DNA of 64,000 bases from Morchella semilibera (GCA_009192285.1 WBVU01000012.1:62001-126000), one strand, 5' to 3'. Positions 48,210 through 61,380 are shown, numbered from the stretch's first letter. A program made the numbers and translations. The notes: generated from the sequence alone by a model not told the origin.

Positions 48210-51200
48210 TGCGAGGTTTGGCGGGTAGAGAAGGATACAGGTAGAAGGAAGAAGAAGAAGGGGAAGGGGGGGGGATGGGGGTGATATCTATCCTACGATG
48301 CTCTGGGTATGTAGAATGAGTACATGATAGAAAATCCCTGGGGTTGAACAGTCAGGTCGATGCAGGTGCTGGGTCGTGAGACATTCAAAACCAGCAAAGC
48401 CGCCCACCACCACCCAGCTGTAATGGATGTAACACAAGCGTGACGACGTTTACCATTTTTCTATCGGTTTATGGTGGCTGTGTCAATCTCGGCGTTCGTC
48501 ATTGGTTGCCACATGTGGCTAACCTACATATCTACGTTAAACGAGCCTCTCAGTGCTCTCACCCCAGAGTCTGCCCTACCGGGGCTGAGTAAAAAAAAAA
48601 AAGAGCTAGTACTAGATAGTAGCTTCTTCTTCTCTACTGCTATACTGGCTACATCTTCTTCTTCTCAGCTGGCTTCTGCACTTGCTCACATACCTACACG
48701 ATATCTCTGAATCCATGCCACCAATTAATCAATCCCCCAACCCAACCCCAATCCCCTCCCTGGTAACCACTTCGTCATTGCTCTCTGCAGCTGTCTCCAG
48801 CAGTCTCTGATCCTTCCCCTGTTTAGAAACAATAAAGCAGGTACCGAGGCACGTTTCTCTGGCCTCGTTCCCTGCTGGATGAATCAGACGGATCCTTGGT
48901 GCCGCCACCAATGCAATGCAGCAGGGGCATGGCAGATAGAGTTGGAGAGATCGTCCATCACCTGGTACTGGCTTGGCACTGACGGGGAGTTCTTCGTTCA
49001 AGCTTTCCCGCTCATGGGCTGTCACTCGTGGGTGATGTAAGCACAACTTACAGGATCACTAGGCCGAAATGTGCACTTTGTAATTACCTCCTGCCTACAG
49101 CCCTATCATGAAGGAGGTGGTCAGCTAGACGTCGGTATTTCGTGCCTGCAGGTTGGGAGAGGGGGGGGGGGGGGTGAGCGAGGCTGACAAGAAGCGAATA
49201 AAACGTGGTGGGAGGTATATCTCCTGGTCTGGAAGGTTAGGTGAGAACTATGCACGGCGCTAGTAAGTTACCACATAACGGGGCTGACCAGACTTTACTT
49301 TAGATAAGGCCATTCTCACTACATGTATGCATGCCAGCGCTTCACGATATCTTGCGGCTGAGTAATAATAGGCTTGGGAGTAAAGGTTGGTATTGAGAGC
49401 CCCTGCGTGATTTTTGCCCCACGATGTTGACTTGGGATAGTGTTAGAGGGCAAGATGGCCTCAATCACAGTCTCTCGATTTTTCCTTTTGGTTGGTGTCA
49501 TCACGTGCACATGCACATTATGCGCCGCACCAATGCCTCTCCCGATGCCAAGATATAGCCAACTATCCCTTAGACGGTCAGCCCAAATTGAAATATAAAA
49601 CTAACCGTATCTGGGCATTTGTGCTGTGTTGAACACACTGAATGTTTATTCTAGCACTTGGTAACCCAGTAAACCCAGGGAGATTCACAGCCTCAATGCT
49701 AGGATAAACACGAGCGTTCAACATAGAATAGATATCGGGTACGTTTGGTTTTATATTTCAATTTGGACTGACCGTCTAGGGGATACAGCCCTCACGACAT
49801 GAGTGGAACCAATCAGGATTTCTAGAACTTTAAGGTTCTACTGCGTGCCAAGAATAACTACAATATCGGAGGAGGATGGGAGGCCAGCATCCCCAGTTGC
49901 CAGCAGTTATAATATGCTTAACGAATACGGCTTATCCCACCATCACTTTAAACCGAACACGAGAAAAATCTCCCCGATACCCGGAGGGCCATTGCGCAAC
50001 TCAAATACGTATCCCGTTACGACTAGAAAAACGGATAGCATTATAAACTCTTATCTAAATATATATACGATACGGAGCGCCCTTATGCCGAGTTACCGTG
50101 CGAGGGCTGCACGTGACATGAAGGACGCGCGTATGCCCCGAGTGAGGGGCTGTGATTCAGCTGGGCAATCTACAGTTCAGTGGCGCAACGATGTTTAGCA
50201 TTTTGTGGGGAAATAGGTGTTAGTTGGGATGGAGTAGGTAGGCTTCAAAGGTGAGTTCTGACAAGGCAGAAAATGGTAGCCTGTTATGGCATGGACTACG
50301 TGGATAATAAGCTAGGCGGACGCAACGATTCGTACGTACGTGTTGGTTTAGGTTTGCTGTGGAATCCATGTTTAACAAAAATAGGCACATCCGAGCGTAT
50401 TTGAAGCCCGTTAATATGGAGTGTGCGGGGTATACGCAGACGTTAGGTTAGTGCAAGGGGCGGCGGGGAGAGCGGCCCCAGGAATATCAGGGCCGATCCT
50501 GCTTAGCATAGCCCAGGATTGCATAGCCCAGGATAGCACAGACCACCGGGAATTTCTTAAATCAACACCCTCGTGTGAGTTAATTCCGGAAAGCCGGTGG
50601 TGACATATGCACCTGCAGCGAGTCAGTTTATCATGAACCAGCCTCAACGGCTACAAGGCCGAGATGTTTGGCGGTACTGGAAAGGCACACATATATGGCT
50701 AGCTAGAATTTGGAGTCCGGCAGTCAGGCGTAACTGGGAGCTCCAGTTTCGAAGGTCGCGGCGGTTCGACCGCATTAAGCTGGTACGTGCAGGCCCCGGC
50801 CGAGGTGCCCCACCCGACCTATCAACAGTTCACTCCCCTAGCAGCAAGCCCTAAAAAGGGACACTAGGGGAACAATACTCTCAAGAGCTCATACAAACGG
50901 TGCTTTTTTTGAAGTATTCACTAGCCAACCTACATACACAGAAGTATTCAACTGAGTGACTTAACAAGGCAATCATTGGTTGTCACTCGGTTTGGTTTGA
51001 TCGCTGGGTGGACTTTGTGGGTCGGCGGCGGGTTGCGGGTTTGGGGGCGCATACATGACATGACGCAAATGTAGAGAAAAAATGAGATATAATTCCATCC
51101 CTACTAAATTAACTTGCAGTGCAGTTTAGAGGGAGTGGAACCTATATTTTATTAAAAAAAGAAAAAGAAAAAAGATCTCTCTAAACTCTATCCCTACGAT

Positions 51201-52687
51201 ACTCCTAGCAAAGCTCGGTCACCGTGGGGGCGGAATCATGGTGGTTAGATATTGAATAGCTTAGGCTTGATTGGGTATAGTATGACGAGTGATCTACGGT
51301 GATTGCCTGGGGGGTTTGGCCGGGAAGAGTTACGGCATGAACAAGGTGATATATTGCTTTAGGTATAAGACCAAAGAATTTGGGTGCTTTTGGGTATCTT
51401 CTAGCGGTGTTGGTTAAAATTTGTATGATTGGGGTGGGATGTGGTGGGATGTGGTGTGATAGAGGTGAAGTTGATGGATAGTGGGGTAATGGGGAGGGGG
51501 TATTATAGAAAGGGCTTGTAGTGTCTGCCGCACAGGGTATACAGAGTTGGAAGGTACGCGCTTAGGGATAGTGGAGCCATATAATCGAGGATATAGCTGA
51601 GTAAGTCTTGACCCACCTGGACCTGATCGGCGATAGTATACATGGCGAGTGATATTATGTGATCACATAGTCAGCCCAAGGGCAAAATGTGAAGTCCGGC
51701 AAGCAGTAGGCGGGTAGTCCGCGTGAGTCCTTTGTCCAAGAGAAAGCGAATGTTGTCTTCTGGGATGTAGAGTGGCTTTTCTTTCCCTGTAGAGGGTACA
51801 GCCAGTGTATGGGAGAGCACTATCATGAACGTCACGTCATCACACTTTATTGACAAGGGGTATCAGCATCTTAAATCCCGCATAGAAGTAAACTTCATAC
51901 ACCTTAAATACTGTTATGGACTTTATAGCAATCAAGTCTGAGGTCATTACTCTAGCTACACCTACAGACAACCAAAGACAAACCTCAAAACGGAGCTAAC
52001 AAGACAACACAAGTTAGAACAACATGGATTTCGGAGTTTTGCTGACTAAGGGAATATATATCAGTTCCGTATTATGAGAGAAGTCTACTGGCAAGTGTGG
52101 GGTCATGTCCTGGGGTGTTTATATCAGATGTGTTGTATTGTACCGTACCTACAAGTAGCTAGTAGTTATCCATCGTATATGATAGCTGCGATACCAGGCA
52201 GTTAGAGGTATCTAAGCATGAGTAAAGAGAAGACCTAGCGATCAAGCGCATACATATTGCTCGAACAGGGTTCTAAGAAAAAAGAGTCCTAATCCGCAAG
52301 AAGGCGAATATGTCTTTTTCCTTCCGTTTTCAGATGTTTCTTTATCCTCTCTTCGTTTTCTTCTTTCATTATTACTTTATTCGGATAAAAGATCTTGTTT
52401 ATTTTTCTTTGTTGATTTATTTTTCACGTCTATAAAATAGAGGCTGTGTCCATAGTGGATAATCATAGAAAAATCATCCTTTTTAGGAAGTGTCTCTACC
52501 TATTTAGTATTGCCCATTTCCTAATCTAGCACATATTAGGGTAAATAAAAACTCAACAGGACTTTATTAACTAAATGTAGTTTTTAAACAATATCGATAA
52601 CAAAATCCTCGCTAAAAAAAAAACAGGAAACAATATCAAGTATATACATGTATCTAGAGGTCAACCACAGGACACCTGCCGGTAATG
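48210..52687. other. 4.5-kb intergenic region
   Basis: Begins with the 5' leader of the patatin-like gene and includes G runs (48266, 49159-49172), TACATGTA at 49320 and 52645, and AT-rich DNA around 52250-52640. A 131-codon frame at 49803-50198 has atypical composition and no family resemblance. Several short frames around 50400-50850 look random. No gene is called. Confidence 0.55.
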
Positions 52688-53187
52688 TTAAACTGGCCTT
52701 GTATACACATTCACCTCCGTCCAATTGAGGATGCCCTGCTCTCTGACCCTCATGTTCCCCCCAACATGCAACATATCCGTAGTCCAGCACTCGGGCTTCT
52801 CAACAACCTGCCTTGCCCAGTCCGCGAGCTGCGTGCACGAGTACCGATCCACAGTCTTTTGGTGGTATTCAAATGATGACGCGCAGCGCGAGATACAGGC
52901 GGTTCCATGGCAGCGGAGAGTGGTGCACCGGTTGGTACTCTTGCAGGTCTCCTGCGGCTGTGTGAGGAGCCAGTTTGCGGCAGCACGAGCGTCTTCAATG
53001 AGTGGACTGGCATTGCTGGCCTCGCACCTAACTCTGGGCATCTGTCTTGGGCGAGGTTGGGGTTGGTGTGAGCGGCGGCGTCTACGCCGGTGTAGGCGGG
53101 GGTGTCGACAGCCCGAGCGGTAACAAAGGCGGCGAGTGTAATTAGGAGAAGCATAAAGGTAAAGTAGGGGCTAGAATAGTTCGTCAT
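52688..53187 (-). CDS. Small secreted Cys-rich protein (paralogue of 36308-36811)
   Basis: Exons 53086-53187 and 52688-53041 flank a 44-nt GTAGAC..ACAG intron, giving 151 residues. Residues 1-26 form a cleavable signal peptide (hydrophobic FMLLLITLAAFVTARA). The mature part contains YTG, RC, SPLIEDARAAANWLL, CHGTACIS, and WARQVVEKPECW, with eight Cys. The intron is confirmed by alignment with the single-exon paralogue at 36308, where YTG is followed a few residues later by the first Cys and SPL. A secreted effector-like or cell-wall-associated role is possible, but no function is known. Confidence 0.78.
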
Positions 53188-53659
53188 GATGGGTTGGTGG
53201 TTGTTTTTTGTGGTTGTTTTTTTAGTTCCTGTGGTGGCGGCGTTCTTTTGTGTTGGTTGTAGTTAGATTGCAAGAGGTGGCTTATTATGTGTTTTGAAAG
53301 TAACAAGGCCCATTAAATCATTTAATGGGGTGCACAAGATACTCTTTGGAAGTTTCGTTCGTAACTATGGGTTGAAAGTATATTCTATAGCCCCAAACCC
53401 GAGGTCAGGGCGCAAAGGTGTAGAAATGCAGGAAACGATTTGTCACGTATAAAATGTTTTGTATACATGTACTAGCTATGGGCGTGGAAATAATAGTACG
53501 AATCGCCAAGACATCTCACCGAGTGATATATTATGATACAGTTGCCGCACACTGTGCACATGAACTGAAGATTTAACTCGCAAATTCAAACTTTATTCTC
53601 GCACACCAGACTCACACAAATATAACTAAACTAAACTAAACTAAAATCACCAATTACTT
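53188..53659. other. Intergenic region
   Basis: Leader of the small secreted protein and 3' flank of the amylase. TACATGTA at 53464; AACTAAACTAAACT repeat near 53625-53642. No gene. Confidence 0.65.
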
Positions 53660-56321
53660 TTAACAAGTGCCCAATGCCGCGGCAGTTGTGCTTCCCAATC
53701 CAACCCAAGCCCTCATAGCGTTAATGATCGCAATATCTCTGTGCACTCTGGTGTACTTTCCAGCGGTAAGAGTGTACGAGCATGCGTTCGCCACATAGGC
53801 GGTATCCTTCGGCACACCTAGACATCCAGAGGTGCTCTGCGAACCGGTGTATAGAGAGCAATCAGAGAGACCGTCAGGGAATCCGGCTGCGCCGTTGTCC
53901 ATGAACATGTACGAGGAGAGGACAAGCTTGATCTGCCAGTCTGCATCTGTACGGGAGAAGAGCTGGACTTCGAAAGCGCGGTGCTTGGCAGCATCCTTGT
54001 CCTTAATGAGGACGGAACCCTTGTCTTGCATATCACGGGATGAGGAACCCTATTTAAGCCATGCGTTAGTATCTCTACTCAATACGTGATCTGGGGGGGG
54101 GGGGGTTCTTACAGCATTCTGCTGGTCGTGATCATCGTTCTGGATAGCGAATCTGGAGGCGGGGATGATCCATGATCCACAGATGGGCATCTCCTTGGGA
54201 TAATCCGAACTCCAAATCTTGACCTTTGCAACATCCGCGTCACTGAAGCCCACAGCCTTGAGCTTGGTGTCAAAATTTGTGTACCACGACCACTCTCCAC
54301 CGTCACAAGCCAAAAGTGATGCTTCTCCTCCGAGGATGACCTCCAACCAAGTGATCCAGTCAGCGGGCATACTGCCTCCCATCTTTGCTCTAACACGAGC
54401 GAGGATAGCAGCAGTGGAAGCAGGACCAATGTGCTTGGCAGCATCCATACGGAAACCGGAGAAACCAATTGAGAGCAGGTCAACGAGGTAGGTTGCAATA
54501 CGGTCCTGGACATACGGCTTCTCAGTGTTCAAGTCGGTGAGACCAACAAGCCACCCCTTGGTGATAATATTGCCGTCAGTCCAGGAGCTAAGGGAGCGCT
54601 CGCAGTGGAAGTCGGTGGGACCGTAAGGAACAGAGGGGAACTCAAAGGTAGGGCGAGTGTTGGTAAAGGGGTTGATGAGGAAAGTGTTTCTAGTAAGGTC
54701 AGTAAAAATCTTCGTATAGTAGTCCGGGAGGGGAATCTAACCCAGAAGTGTAGTATGGGGATCCGTCAGTGGCGTTGTGACCACTGTACAAGCTGCAGTC
54801 ACTAACTCTGTGGTTCTGGATATCTGCACGTTGTTAGTCTACTGAAACTAGAAGAATAACAGAAACAACCGCTCTTACCAGTTCCCTGACCAACCATGTG
54901 GTTCGCCACAGCATCGGCGTATACTCTGACACCCGCGGTTCTGCATGCCTGAATCATGGCTCTCAGCTCAGCCCTAGTTCCCATTCTAGAGTGCAATCTG
55001 TAAGAAACAGGCTGGTAAACGAAGTACCATGGCCTAAACTGATTATCCGTCTCATAGTAGTTGCTTCCCCAGACGTGTTCAGTTGGTGGCCAGATCTTCA
55101 CACCCATATATCCGGCTTTTCCAAGGAATGAGCACTCTTGCGCAATATCATTATATGGCCATCCAAACAGCTCCACAATACCGCCCTTCTGTCCACTGTT
55201 GAAGGTGCTCAGCGCAGCGGTCAGTGCTGCATTCTGCCAGATGAAGTTCAAAGGCTCAAGCACGAGCTGCTTGCCACTGGCGGAGGTGACGGTGATTGCG
55301 AGGGTAGATGTAAGAGATGAGGAGACTTGGAATGTGTTGCTTGACTGTGAGTTACCACCAAAGTTGTAGGTCAGAGTCTCCCCTGTCCTGCTCGCAGCAT
55401 TGACAACGACGACAGCAGCAGTACGCCCAGAGTTGTACTGGATATCGGCATATCCGACTAAATCCCTATAGTCTTGGAATGTTGAAACATATGCTGCATC
55501 GCCCTCGGGGGGAGTCTGCCAGCGGCGGTTTTCTGAAGAGTCGGTAATAGTGTAAACACCGTCACCAGAGCAGCTGTCAAGGCCGTTGAAATTTCCACAG
55601 CCAGAGGGTGAAGTCGCAGCAGCTTCACTGGGGATAGAAGTTGGGATGATGGCAGGGGGTTGGGATGCAGAGACGGCACCGGTGCCAGGAGCAACCGTAG
55701 TTGTGGCGGAGGTTCCGACGGTAGTAGATGAGCTAGTTACGGTTGGAGCTGTTGTGGTTGTGGTCGAGACAGCTGCAGTTGTAGAGCTCGAGCTCGAGCT
55801 AGTTGCAGAGGCGGTACTGATGGTATAGTTGATCGAATTACCAGGGTCGTAGTAGCTATCAACTTATTATTAGGGTTGTACTGATATATCCATGTGGGGG
55901 TAATAATAGACTCACGTGCTACCGCTAACTTCATATTTGATATAGAACTGGGTGGCGCCAGTTGCGGTCCCTGAAAAGGTCCATGTTTCATAACCACTAG
56001 TGGTGGTACTGGCTGCAGAGTAAGAAGCGAGAATCACCTGGCTAGAAGTCCAAGAACTGCCAACGGCATAGACAACGCTAACGACTTTCGTATATGCGAT
56101 ATTTTGAATCTAGTTTTAAAATCAGCACTTGGCATCCCTATTTTGGAGATACGGAATCAACACACGTTAATAGATCCAGCAAGAACACCATTCGTGTAGG
56201 TATAGTTGATGAGCGAAACCTGGGTAGCTCTCTTCTCAAGCAAAGGTTTTCCTTCGATCAACAGGGAGAAAAGCGCAAGAATGTAGAGGAACAAAGAGTT
56301 CCTGAAAGCTTGACCGAGCAT
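53660..56321 (-). CDS. Secreted alpha-amylase (GH13) with N-terminal CBM21 starch-binding domain
   Basis: Exons on the minus strand: 56166-56321, 55916-56109, 54879-55855, 54742-54823, 54113-54689 and 53660-54049, giving 791 residues; all phases agree. A signal peptide (residues 1-24) is followed by a Lys-Arg processing site (30-31). Residues about 33-120 closely resemble the CBM21 starch-binding domain of Rhizopus glucoamylase (NIAYTKVVSVVYAVGSSW, FYIKYEVSGSTYYD, NY). A Ser/Thr-rich linker leads to the GH13 barrel with region I DAVANHM, region II GFRMDAAKH (nucleophile Asp), region III WLEV (acid/base Glu) and region IV NDDHDQQN. It hydrolyses alpha-1,4 glucans of starch or glycogen outside the cell. 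The barrel resembles the fungal GH13_32-like group rather than the Taka-amylase type; this subfamily call is tentative. It has no link to the nicotinate genes. Confidence 0.9.
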
Positions 56322-56941
56322 ATTGAGTTCGAGGTCCTGATACGTTATTGAAGTTGGGATGCTCGTTGGGAATAGAGAGCACTGTTCATCTGGAAATCCA
56401 TCCTATTATATAAAAAATTTCAACAATCAGAAATTTTCCTCTGAAGTTAATCATACCCCGCAAGCAATAGTTGCTCACAGACATTTCCCCACATGCACAT
56501 CTCGCGCAGGTACTGAATATGCTCATCCCCCATCCCTGGTCCCGGCCGGCCGCTTGCTACGCGATGTTGGTACATACTGTAATATAAAGTTGAAGGTTAT
56601 TCCGGCGCAGGGGTAAAAATAAAAAATCTCAAGAGAGCCGGAGAAAAGTAGTACTCACGAGTAACGTTGTGCACCGAGGTTTCAAAGGAAGGGGACACTA
56701 TTATTCCTGGGCCGTTTGCTTACCCCATTTAGCCGTAATAAGCTTGGCCTGTGATCATGAATAATCCCTGCATTTACTGCACTCTAGTACCTTTATTGTC
56801 ATTTTGGTACCTGCTGCGGTTAAGTTAACAAGGCTCTACTCTATAGTATGTATAGAAAACCTGGTGAACAAGTACTCTTGGCTGCGGTAGTACACACAGG
56901 GTCCATGATAATTCGGAAGGGCAATATGCAATCCCACGTGC

Positions 56942-56969
56942 TGTGTTGTTGTTGTTGTTGTTGTTGTTG
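56942..56969 (+). repeat. (TGT)n microsatellite
   Basis: About nine TGT/TTG units in intergenic DNA. Confidence 0.85.
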
Positions 56970-58671
56970 GTGGGGCTCACTGCATCAGCTCCATCACGCT
57001 GTCACGTTCAAGCGTTACGTTACAGGTCATAAACGCGGGGGGGGTTGGGGAAAGAAAAGCAAAGCGCGACGTCTGGGGCAACCTGGGGTACAGGAGGGGG
57101 AATAACGTTAAGATCTGAACCAGGCTCGGGCCAATCCCGGAGGCTTGGACCGCTACTCCGTAAAAACGACCCCACTACCCCTGTATAAAATATATTAAAT
57201 TTATATTGCGAGGGTGAAGTGAAGAGTCTTTGGGTAACAGAATTTGTACCTGTAATTCGGAGCAGGTACGGCGCGACGGAGAAAGGGCGGAATTATTTGG
57301 TTTGCCTGACCGGGGTTTGAATGCGGAGAAGAAGAAGCTTGTGTCGCGTGTCACCCTACAGAAGAAAGTGATGAGATATTCAATATCCGTGTATTCTTCG
57401 GAACTAACTCGAGTAGGAGAATTACAAGGATGGTGTTTAGACGTAGTAGCGACTCTACTGATTTTATCCAGCCGGTACTGCGCCTTTCCGAGGAATACAA
57501 AACTTGATTGCCAAGAATTATTACGCCTGATTTCGTGGACCGAGGTTACACGCAGAAGCAATATATATATATAATAGCTAGTCTGACCACAACTACATGT
57601 AGCTAGAACTAAGACTACAGCTGAAGTATCTGAAAGTCCGGCCGGCCTAGTCTTCGCTAGCTAGGTACATGTAGGTCTCTGAAAGCAATAGCTGGTCATT
57701 CGGAATAGAGTGGCGTTATAAAGTGGGGAACCCCTATTAATTGCGCAATTGTATATATTGCTTCCATTTGGCTACTACGCTACATGTAGTTAAGGATCGA
57801 TCTAAGCCCGGTATCCGATTGTAGACGTTGACATTGGGCGCACGATTAAAGCCAATAAGATTATTAATCATGAGGGTTCTTGCTAGTTATAGAGTGATAC
57901 AGACTGATTTCTTAACGTGAAATAGATCTAAAGAGCTTTCATTTTTTTTCTCTCTCAACCTGTTGAAATCTGACTGCAGTTGATCAAACAACGTAGTACT
58001 GCCTGTGCTTCAACCGCAGGAGACATATATCTAATCGAATATGAGCTTTTAATTTAGCATCGTTACTAAACGTGAATATTAAGGTATGATCTGCACAGAT
58101 GCATGCAAAAATCGGTACATATAGGGTGACGCCGTATTAACTAATCAGTACGTACAGCCACTTTCCAAAAGTGTTCGTAATTCATATATAAGATGGTCAG
58201 TGCTCAATGCATGTGGCTTACAGAGTTGAATCAAAGAACTCAAATGTATCTATAGAATTATAGAAACTTAATAACAGAGAATAAATAAAAACACTACAAA
58301 CACCTAATATTGATTCTGGCCACCATTCAGTACTGATGGCTTGAGATTTTAAACATTTCAATGCACAATATATTTGATAACTGACTTGAGCCGGACATGT
58401 CACATTAAATCAGAATCACAAACACTTTTGATGAGTGGCTGTACATGTAGTTCTCTAGACCAGTGCCCGGCCGGGCTTCTTCAATCCAGAGGACGGCCGG
58501 ACGTAAGGCGGACCAACCATTAGCTCGGTGTCACCCGGGAAAACAACTCCATCCACATGATATGGTACTAGTCTCGTGCCCATCCCCTATTTTGGTGTGG
58601 TTAGTATATCTGTATTTATTAGTCCACACCAGTAGGGTCTGGAGCATTATCTTCCGGCATTTTTCGGAAAA

Positions 58672-58820
58672 GGTCCGAAATATGATGCCGGAGTGCGAAA
58701 TGAGTCTGAAATATGATACCGGAGTCGAAATGTGATACCGGAGTGCGAAATGAGCCCGAAATATGATATAAAAGTCCGGATTGTGATATAAAAGTGCGAA
58801 TTGTGATATCGGGGTCAGAA
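58672..58820 (+). repeat. Degenerate 20-bp minisatellite with 11-bp half units
   Basis: About six to seven units of consensus GTCCGAAATATGATACCGGA (later units carry TATAAAA in place of ACCGGA), interspersed with two identical 11-bp half units GTGCGAAATGA. The order suggests a higher-order repeat. Confidence 0.8.
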
Positions 58821-59532
58821 TAAACCTTAATTCTCCGGCCAGAGACTAAAAAAACTTTATTTTTTGTATGTAAAAAAGCTCCGGCAGCCCTAGTATTCCC
58901 GAAAAAAGGACTGGTACAAACTTTTTGGGTAAGCACACCAGACCCTTCCGGTATTGAACAATAAATAATAATAAATATCGATGGGGTCTGGGGACGAGAC
59001 TAATATGGTACCAGATTCGGATATATATATACTCTAAATGATCGGAAGTTACTTTGAGATGAGACCCGGTATGAGGTATTAAGACTAGGATTAGCTTAAC
59101 TGGCCACATATGGCATGCGTCTGCATCTGCAAAGGCGGTTCCTGCAGGAAAACATATGGTTGCGTGTATGTGAGGTGCATGTGGTGTTACTCTTCACATC
59201 CCAACTACATGTAGGTACACGACATTGGTCTCCATGCGAAGGCTTCAGTAGACGGAATGCATGATCGAAGGATAAATTATAAACTAGCAGATAAAGCATA
59301 CGCACGTCCCAAGCCGCAGGAACGGTACATGTAGATCAGGGTTTCATTAATTGCTTGGCTGCGGGGTTTCTCTTGATATATATGGGCTCCCTAATTAGAC
59401 ACATTGATTATAATTCAATCACGCTATATTTAGACAACCCACAAGAGATAAGGTGCTTCTCAAAGATCTTCATAAGATGTTTGTAATATATTGAGCGACT
59501 TCAAAGCCTGACGAACTCTACCACCACAATTA

Positions 59533-59827
59533 ATGCATCATTTGATGCATTTACTAATATAAAATTAAAGGACCCGTGAATGCATCGAAGGATGCATTAA
59601 ATGCAACGAAGGATATTAATGCATCACAGCAACGAATTTACTGATGACACCAACAAATTTACTGAATACCAACTTATAGCATGGCGTAGCAGATTAGCTT
59701 TTCAGTAATCTAGTATAATGGTTCAAATTCAATTCCCGACAGTATTCAGGAAATTTTCCATGTCCTGATTAGTCTGATGCATTGGCTAGGATTTTGATGC
59801 ATTTCCGTCGACGCATTTTCGATGCAT
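59533..59827. repeat. Cluster of eight ATGCAT palindromes
   Basis: ATGCAT occurs at 59533, 59545, 59580, 59592, 59619, 59777, 59797 and 59822, mostly as GATGCAT(T). The copies are dispersed rather than tandem, and the surrounding bases differ. Confidence 0.75.
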
Positions 59828-60651
59828 ATGCTGATTCATTACGTGGGGTGGTAGAGGAATCTTACGTCTTCAGGGTGGTGTGCTAAAAATCGATCCTCTA
59901 AATCTTTTAATACCTCATGTGACAGTTAGCTGTTTTGAGGGTTATTGGTCTCGAGAGAATTGCAATGCGATTTTTGAAGACAGTACACCCGTGGTGGGGT
60001 ACGATATTTACATTAACCAAAGAATGCCAATCTCCTGGATGGCCACTCCTAGGACAGGTTTTGTCTTGTTTTTGTCATTCTAGTCGAGATGTAATCTTGA
60101 GACTATCATGCCGTCACGTCACAAGGGGCCAGAAACACCGAGTCGGGAGACTTTTACCAGACCCTAACCCTGATCTGGGAGTTTGTAATATCAAAAGGTA
60201 TGTCTCGAGATATGTAATTTGTCTCGCGTCCATCACTAGCCACTATCCAAAACGGGGAGAGAAAGGAAGAGAATCCAGTACCTGATGTGTACAAAAATTA
60301 AGACGTATATGGTTGTAAGAAGCGGGAAAGGCTTGTAAAATAACACAAAGTATCACAGTGTTTACTCACAATGAGAATTGACTATTTCATATATTTGAAG
60401 GCGGAGCCTACAGATTCCCTTCACTCTGCAGCTGTCTTACATGGGTTCACTTCTTGAATCGGGTCCTTGATCACCCGGATTTCTACCGGACTTTTTTTGC
60501 TGGTGTATCAACGCCCTGGGCTCTATAAAGGTTTCCTATTTCGCTCACTAAAATTACAAACCTCATGAGTCATACATGTAGTTCATAATCCAAAGTTTAA
60601 AGCGCAGCTGCCTAGCGCTGGCGGGGCGACCCTTCTCATCACTCCCTACAC

Positions 60652-61162
60652 CTACCAATCTACCACCCACTCCCCCTCTTCCAACGCGCCTCCGTCAACC
60701 CACTCCTCCTTCATCTCCACATATGCCGTCTTTCCCCCACCTCCTACACTTTTCACCCGCCCTATAGCCTCACCAACCGTCACCACCTCCCTAGAGAATG
60801 TAACCTCACATCTCCGCTCTCCCGTCCACTCACCCAGATACGCAGCCTTCCCCACGAGACTTGCCGCGTCTCTTGAGACGCCTTCGACAGCAGGGAAGAG
60901 GGACGATGTGAACGTGTGAGTATCAGCGTAGCCGAGCCATATAGATGGCGATGACTCCAAGTCGAGGAGGACGAATATCTGGAGTGGGGCGATGCGGAGA
61001 GGTTGGGCGGTGTCGGCCAGATCGTCGCAGGATACTAGCAGTGTAACGTTTAGCATTCTGAGAGTATATGGGAAAATGAGGAGCTGTACTAATTGTGAGA
61101 GGTTTTGCGAGTTTCCAGACGCAGGTTTCTGAGGCGAGTTCGGGGGGAGGTGGCGGCGGCAT
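60652..61162 (-). CDS. Hypothetical protein, 151 residues
   Basis: Exons 61090-61162 and 60652-61034 join in phase through a 55-nt GTACAG..CTAG intron with a GCTAAAC branch, giving 151 residues starting MPPPPPPELASETCVW. The C-terminal 130 residues have good codon bias and an acidic end (EEWVDGGALEEGEWVVDW). No signal peptide, membrane segment or known domain is seen. It lies tail-to-head with the MFS transporter upstream (about 220 bp away, same strand). The ATG choice rests on the intron phase; a longer unspliced frame to 61299 has poorer coding character. Confidence 0.55.
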
Positions 61163-61380
61163 TGTGAGGTATATATAATTTGTATCGTCAAGGCACCTAT
61201 AGATATCTTCGGCTTGATTGAGCCTCTCGCCGCCAAGGCATTGATTGATAATGGTATGTAGATAGTGCTTTCTTGGCAATTCAGACGAAAAAGGTTCATA
61301 TGACATCACTCGCTCATATAATTATCGTCGCCATATCATTACCACAACCCCTTTTAGGTCCCATAAAAGTAACAGATAAT

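Larger units (their letters stand above)
56322..60651. other. 4.3-kb intergenic region rich in repeats
   Basis: Holds a (TGT)n microsatellite (56942-56969), a 20-bp minisatellite (58672-58820), an ATGCAT-rich patch (59533-59827) and seven TACATGTA copies (57594, 57666, 57781, 58442, 59206, 59326, 60573). Overlapping frames of about 115-128 codons on both strands at 57175-57574 have no recognisable product. No gene is called. Confidence 0.55.

Noticed and set aside
49803-50198. 131-codon frame on the plus strand
   Set aside because: Composition unlike neighbouring real genes, no domain, and no introns or flanking signals.
57175-57574. Overlapping 114-128-codon frames on both strands
   Set aside because: Mirror-image open frames over the same DNA without a recognisable product; coding on either strand cannot be supported.
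59709-59750. tRNA-like string with TAGTATAATGGTTCAA
   Set aside because: It resembles a D-arm and T-arm start but no acceptor stem or anticodon arm can be folded at normal spacing.
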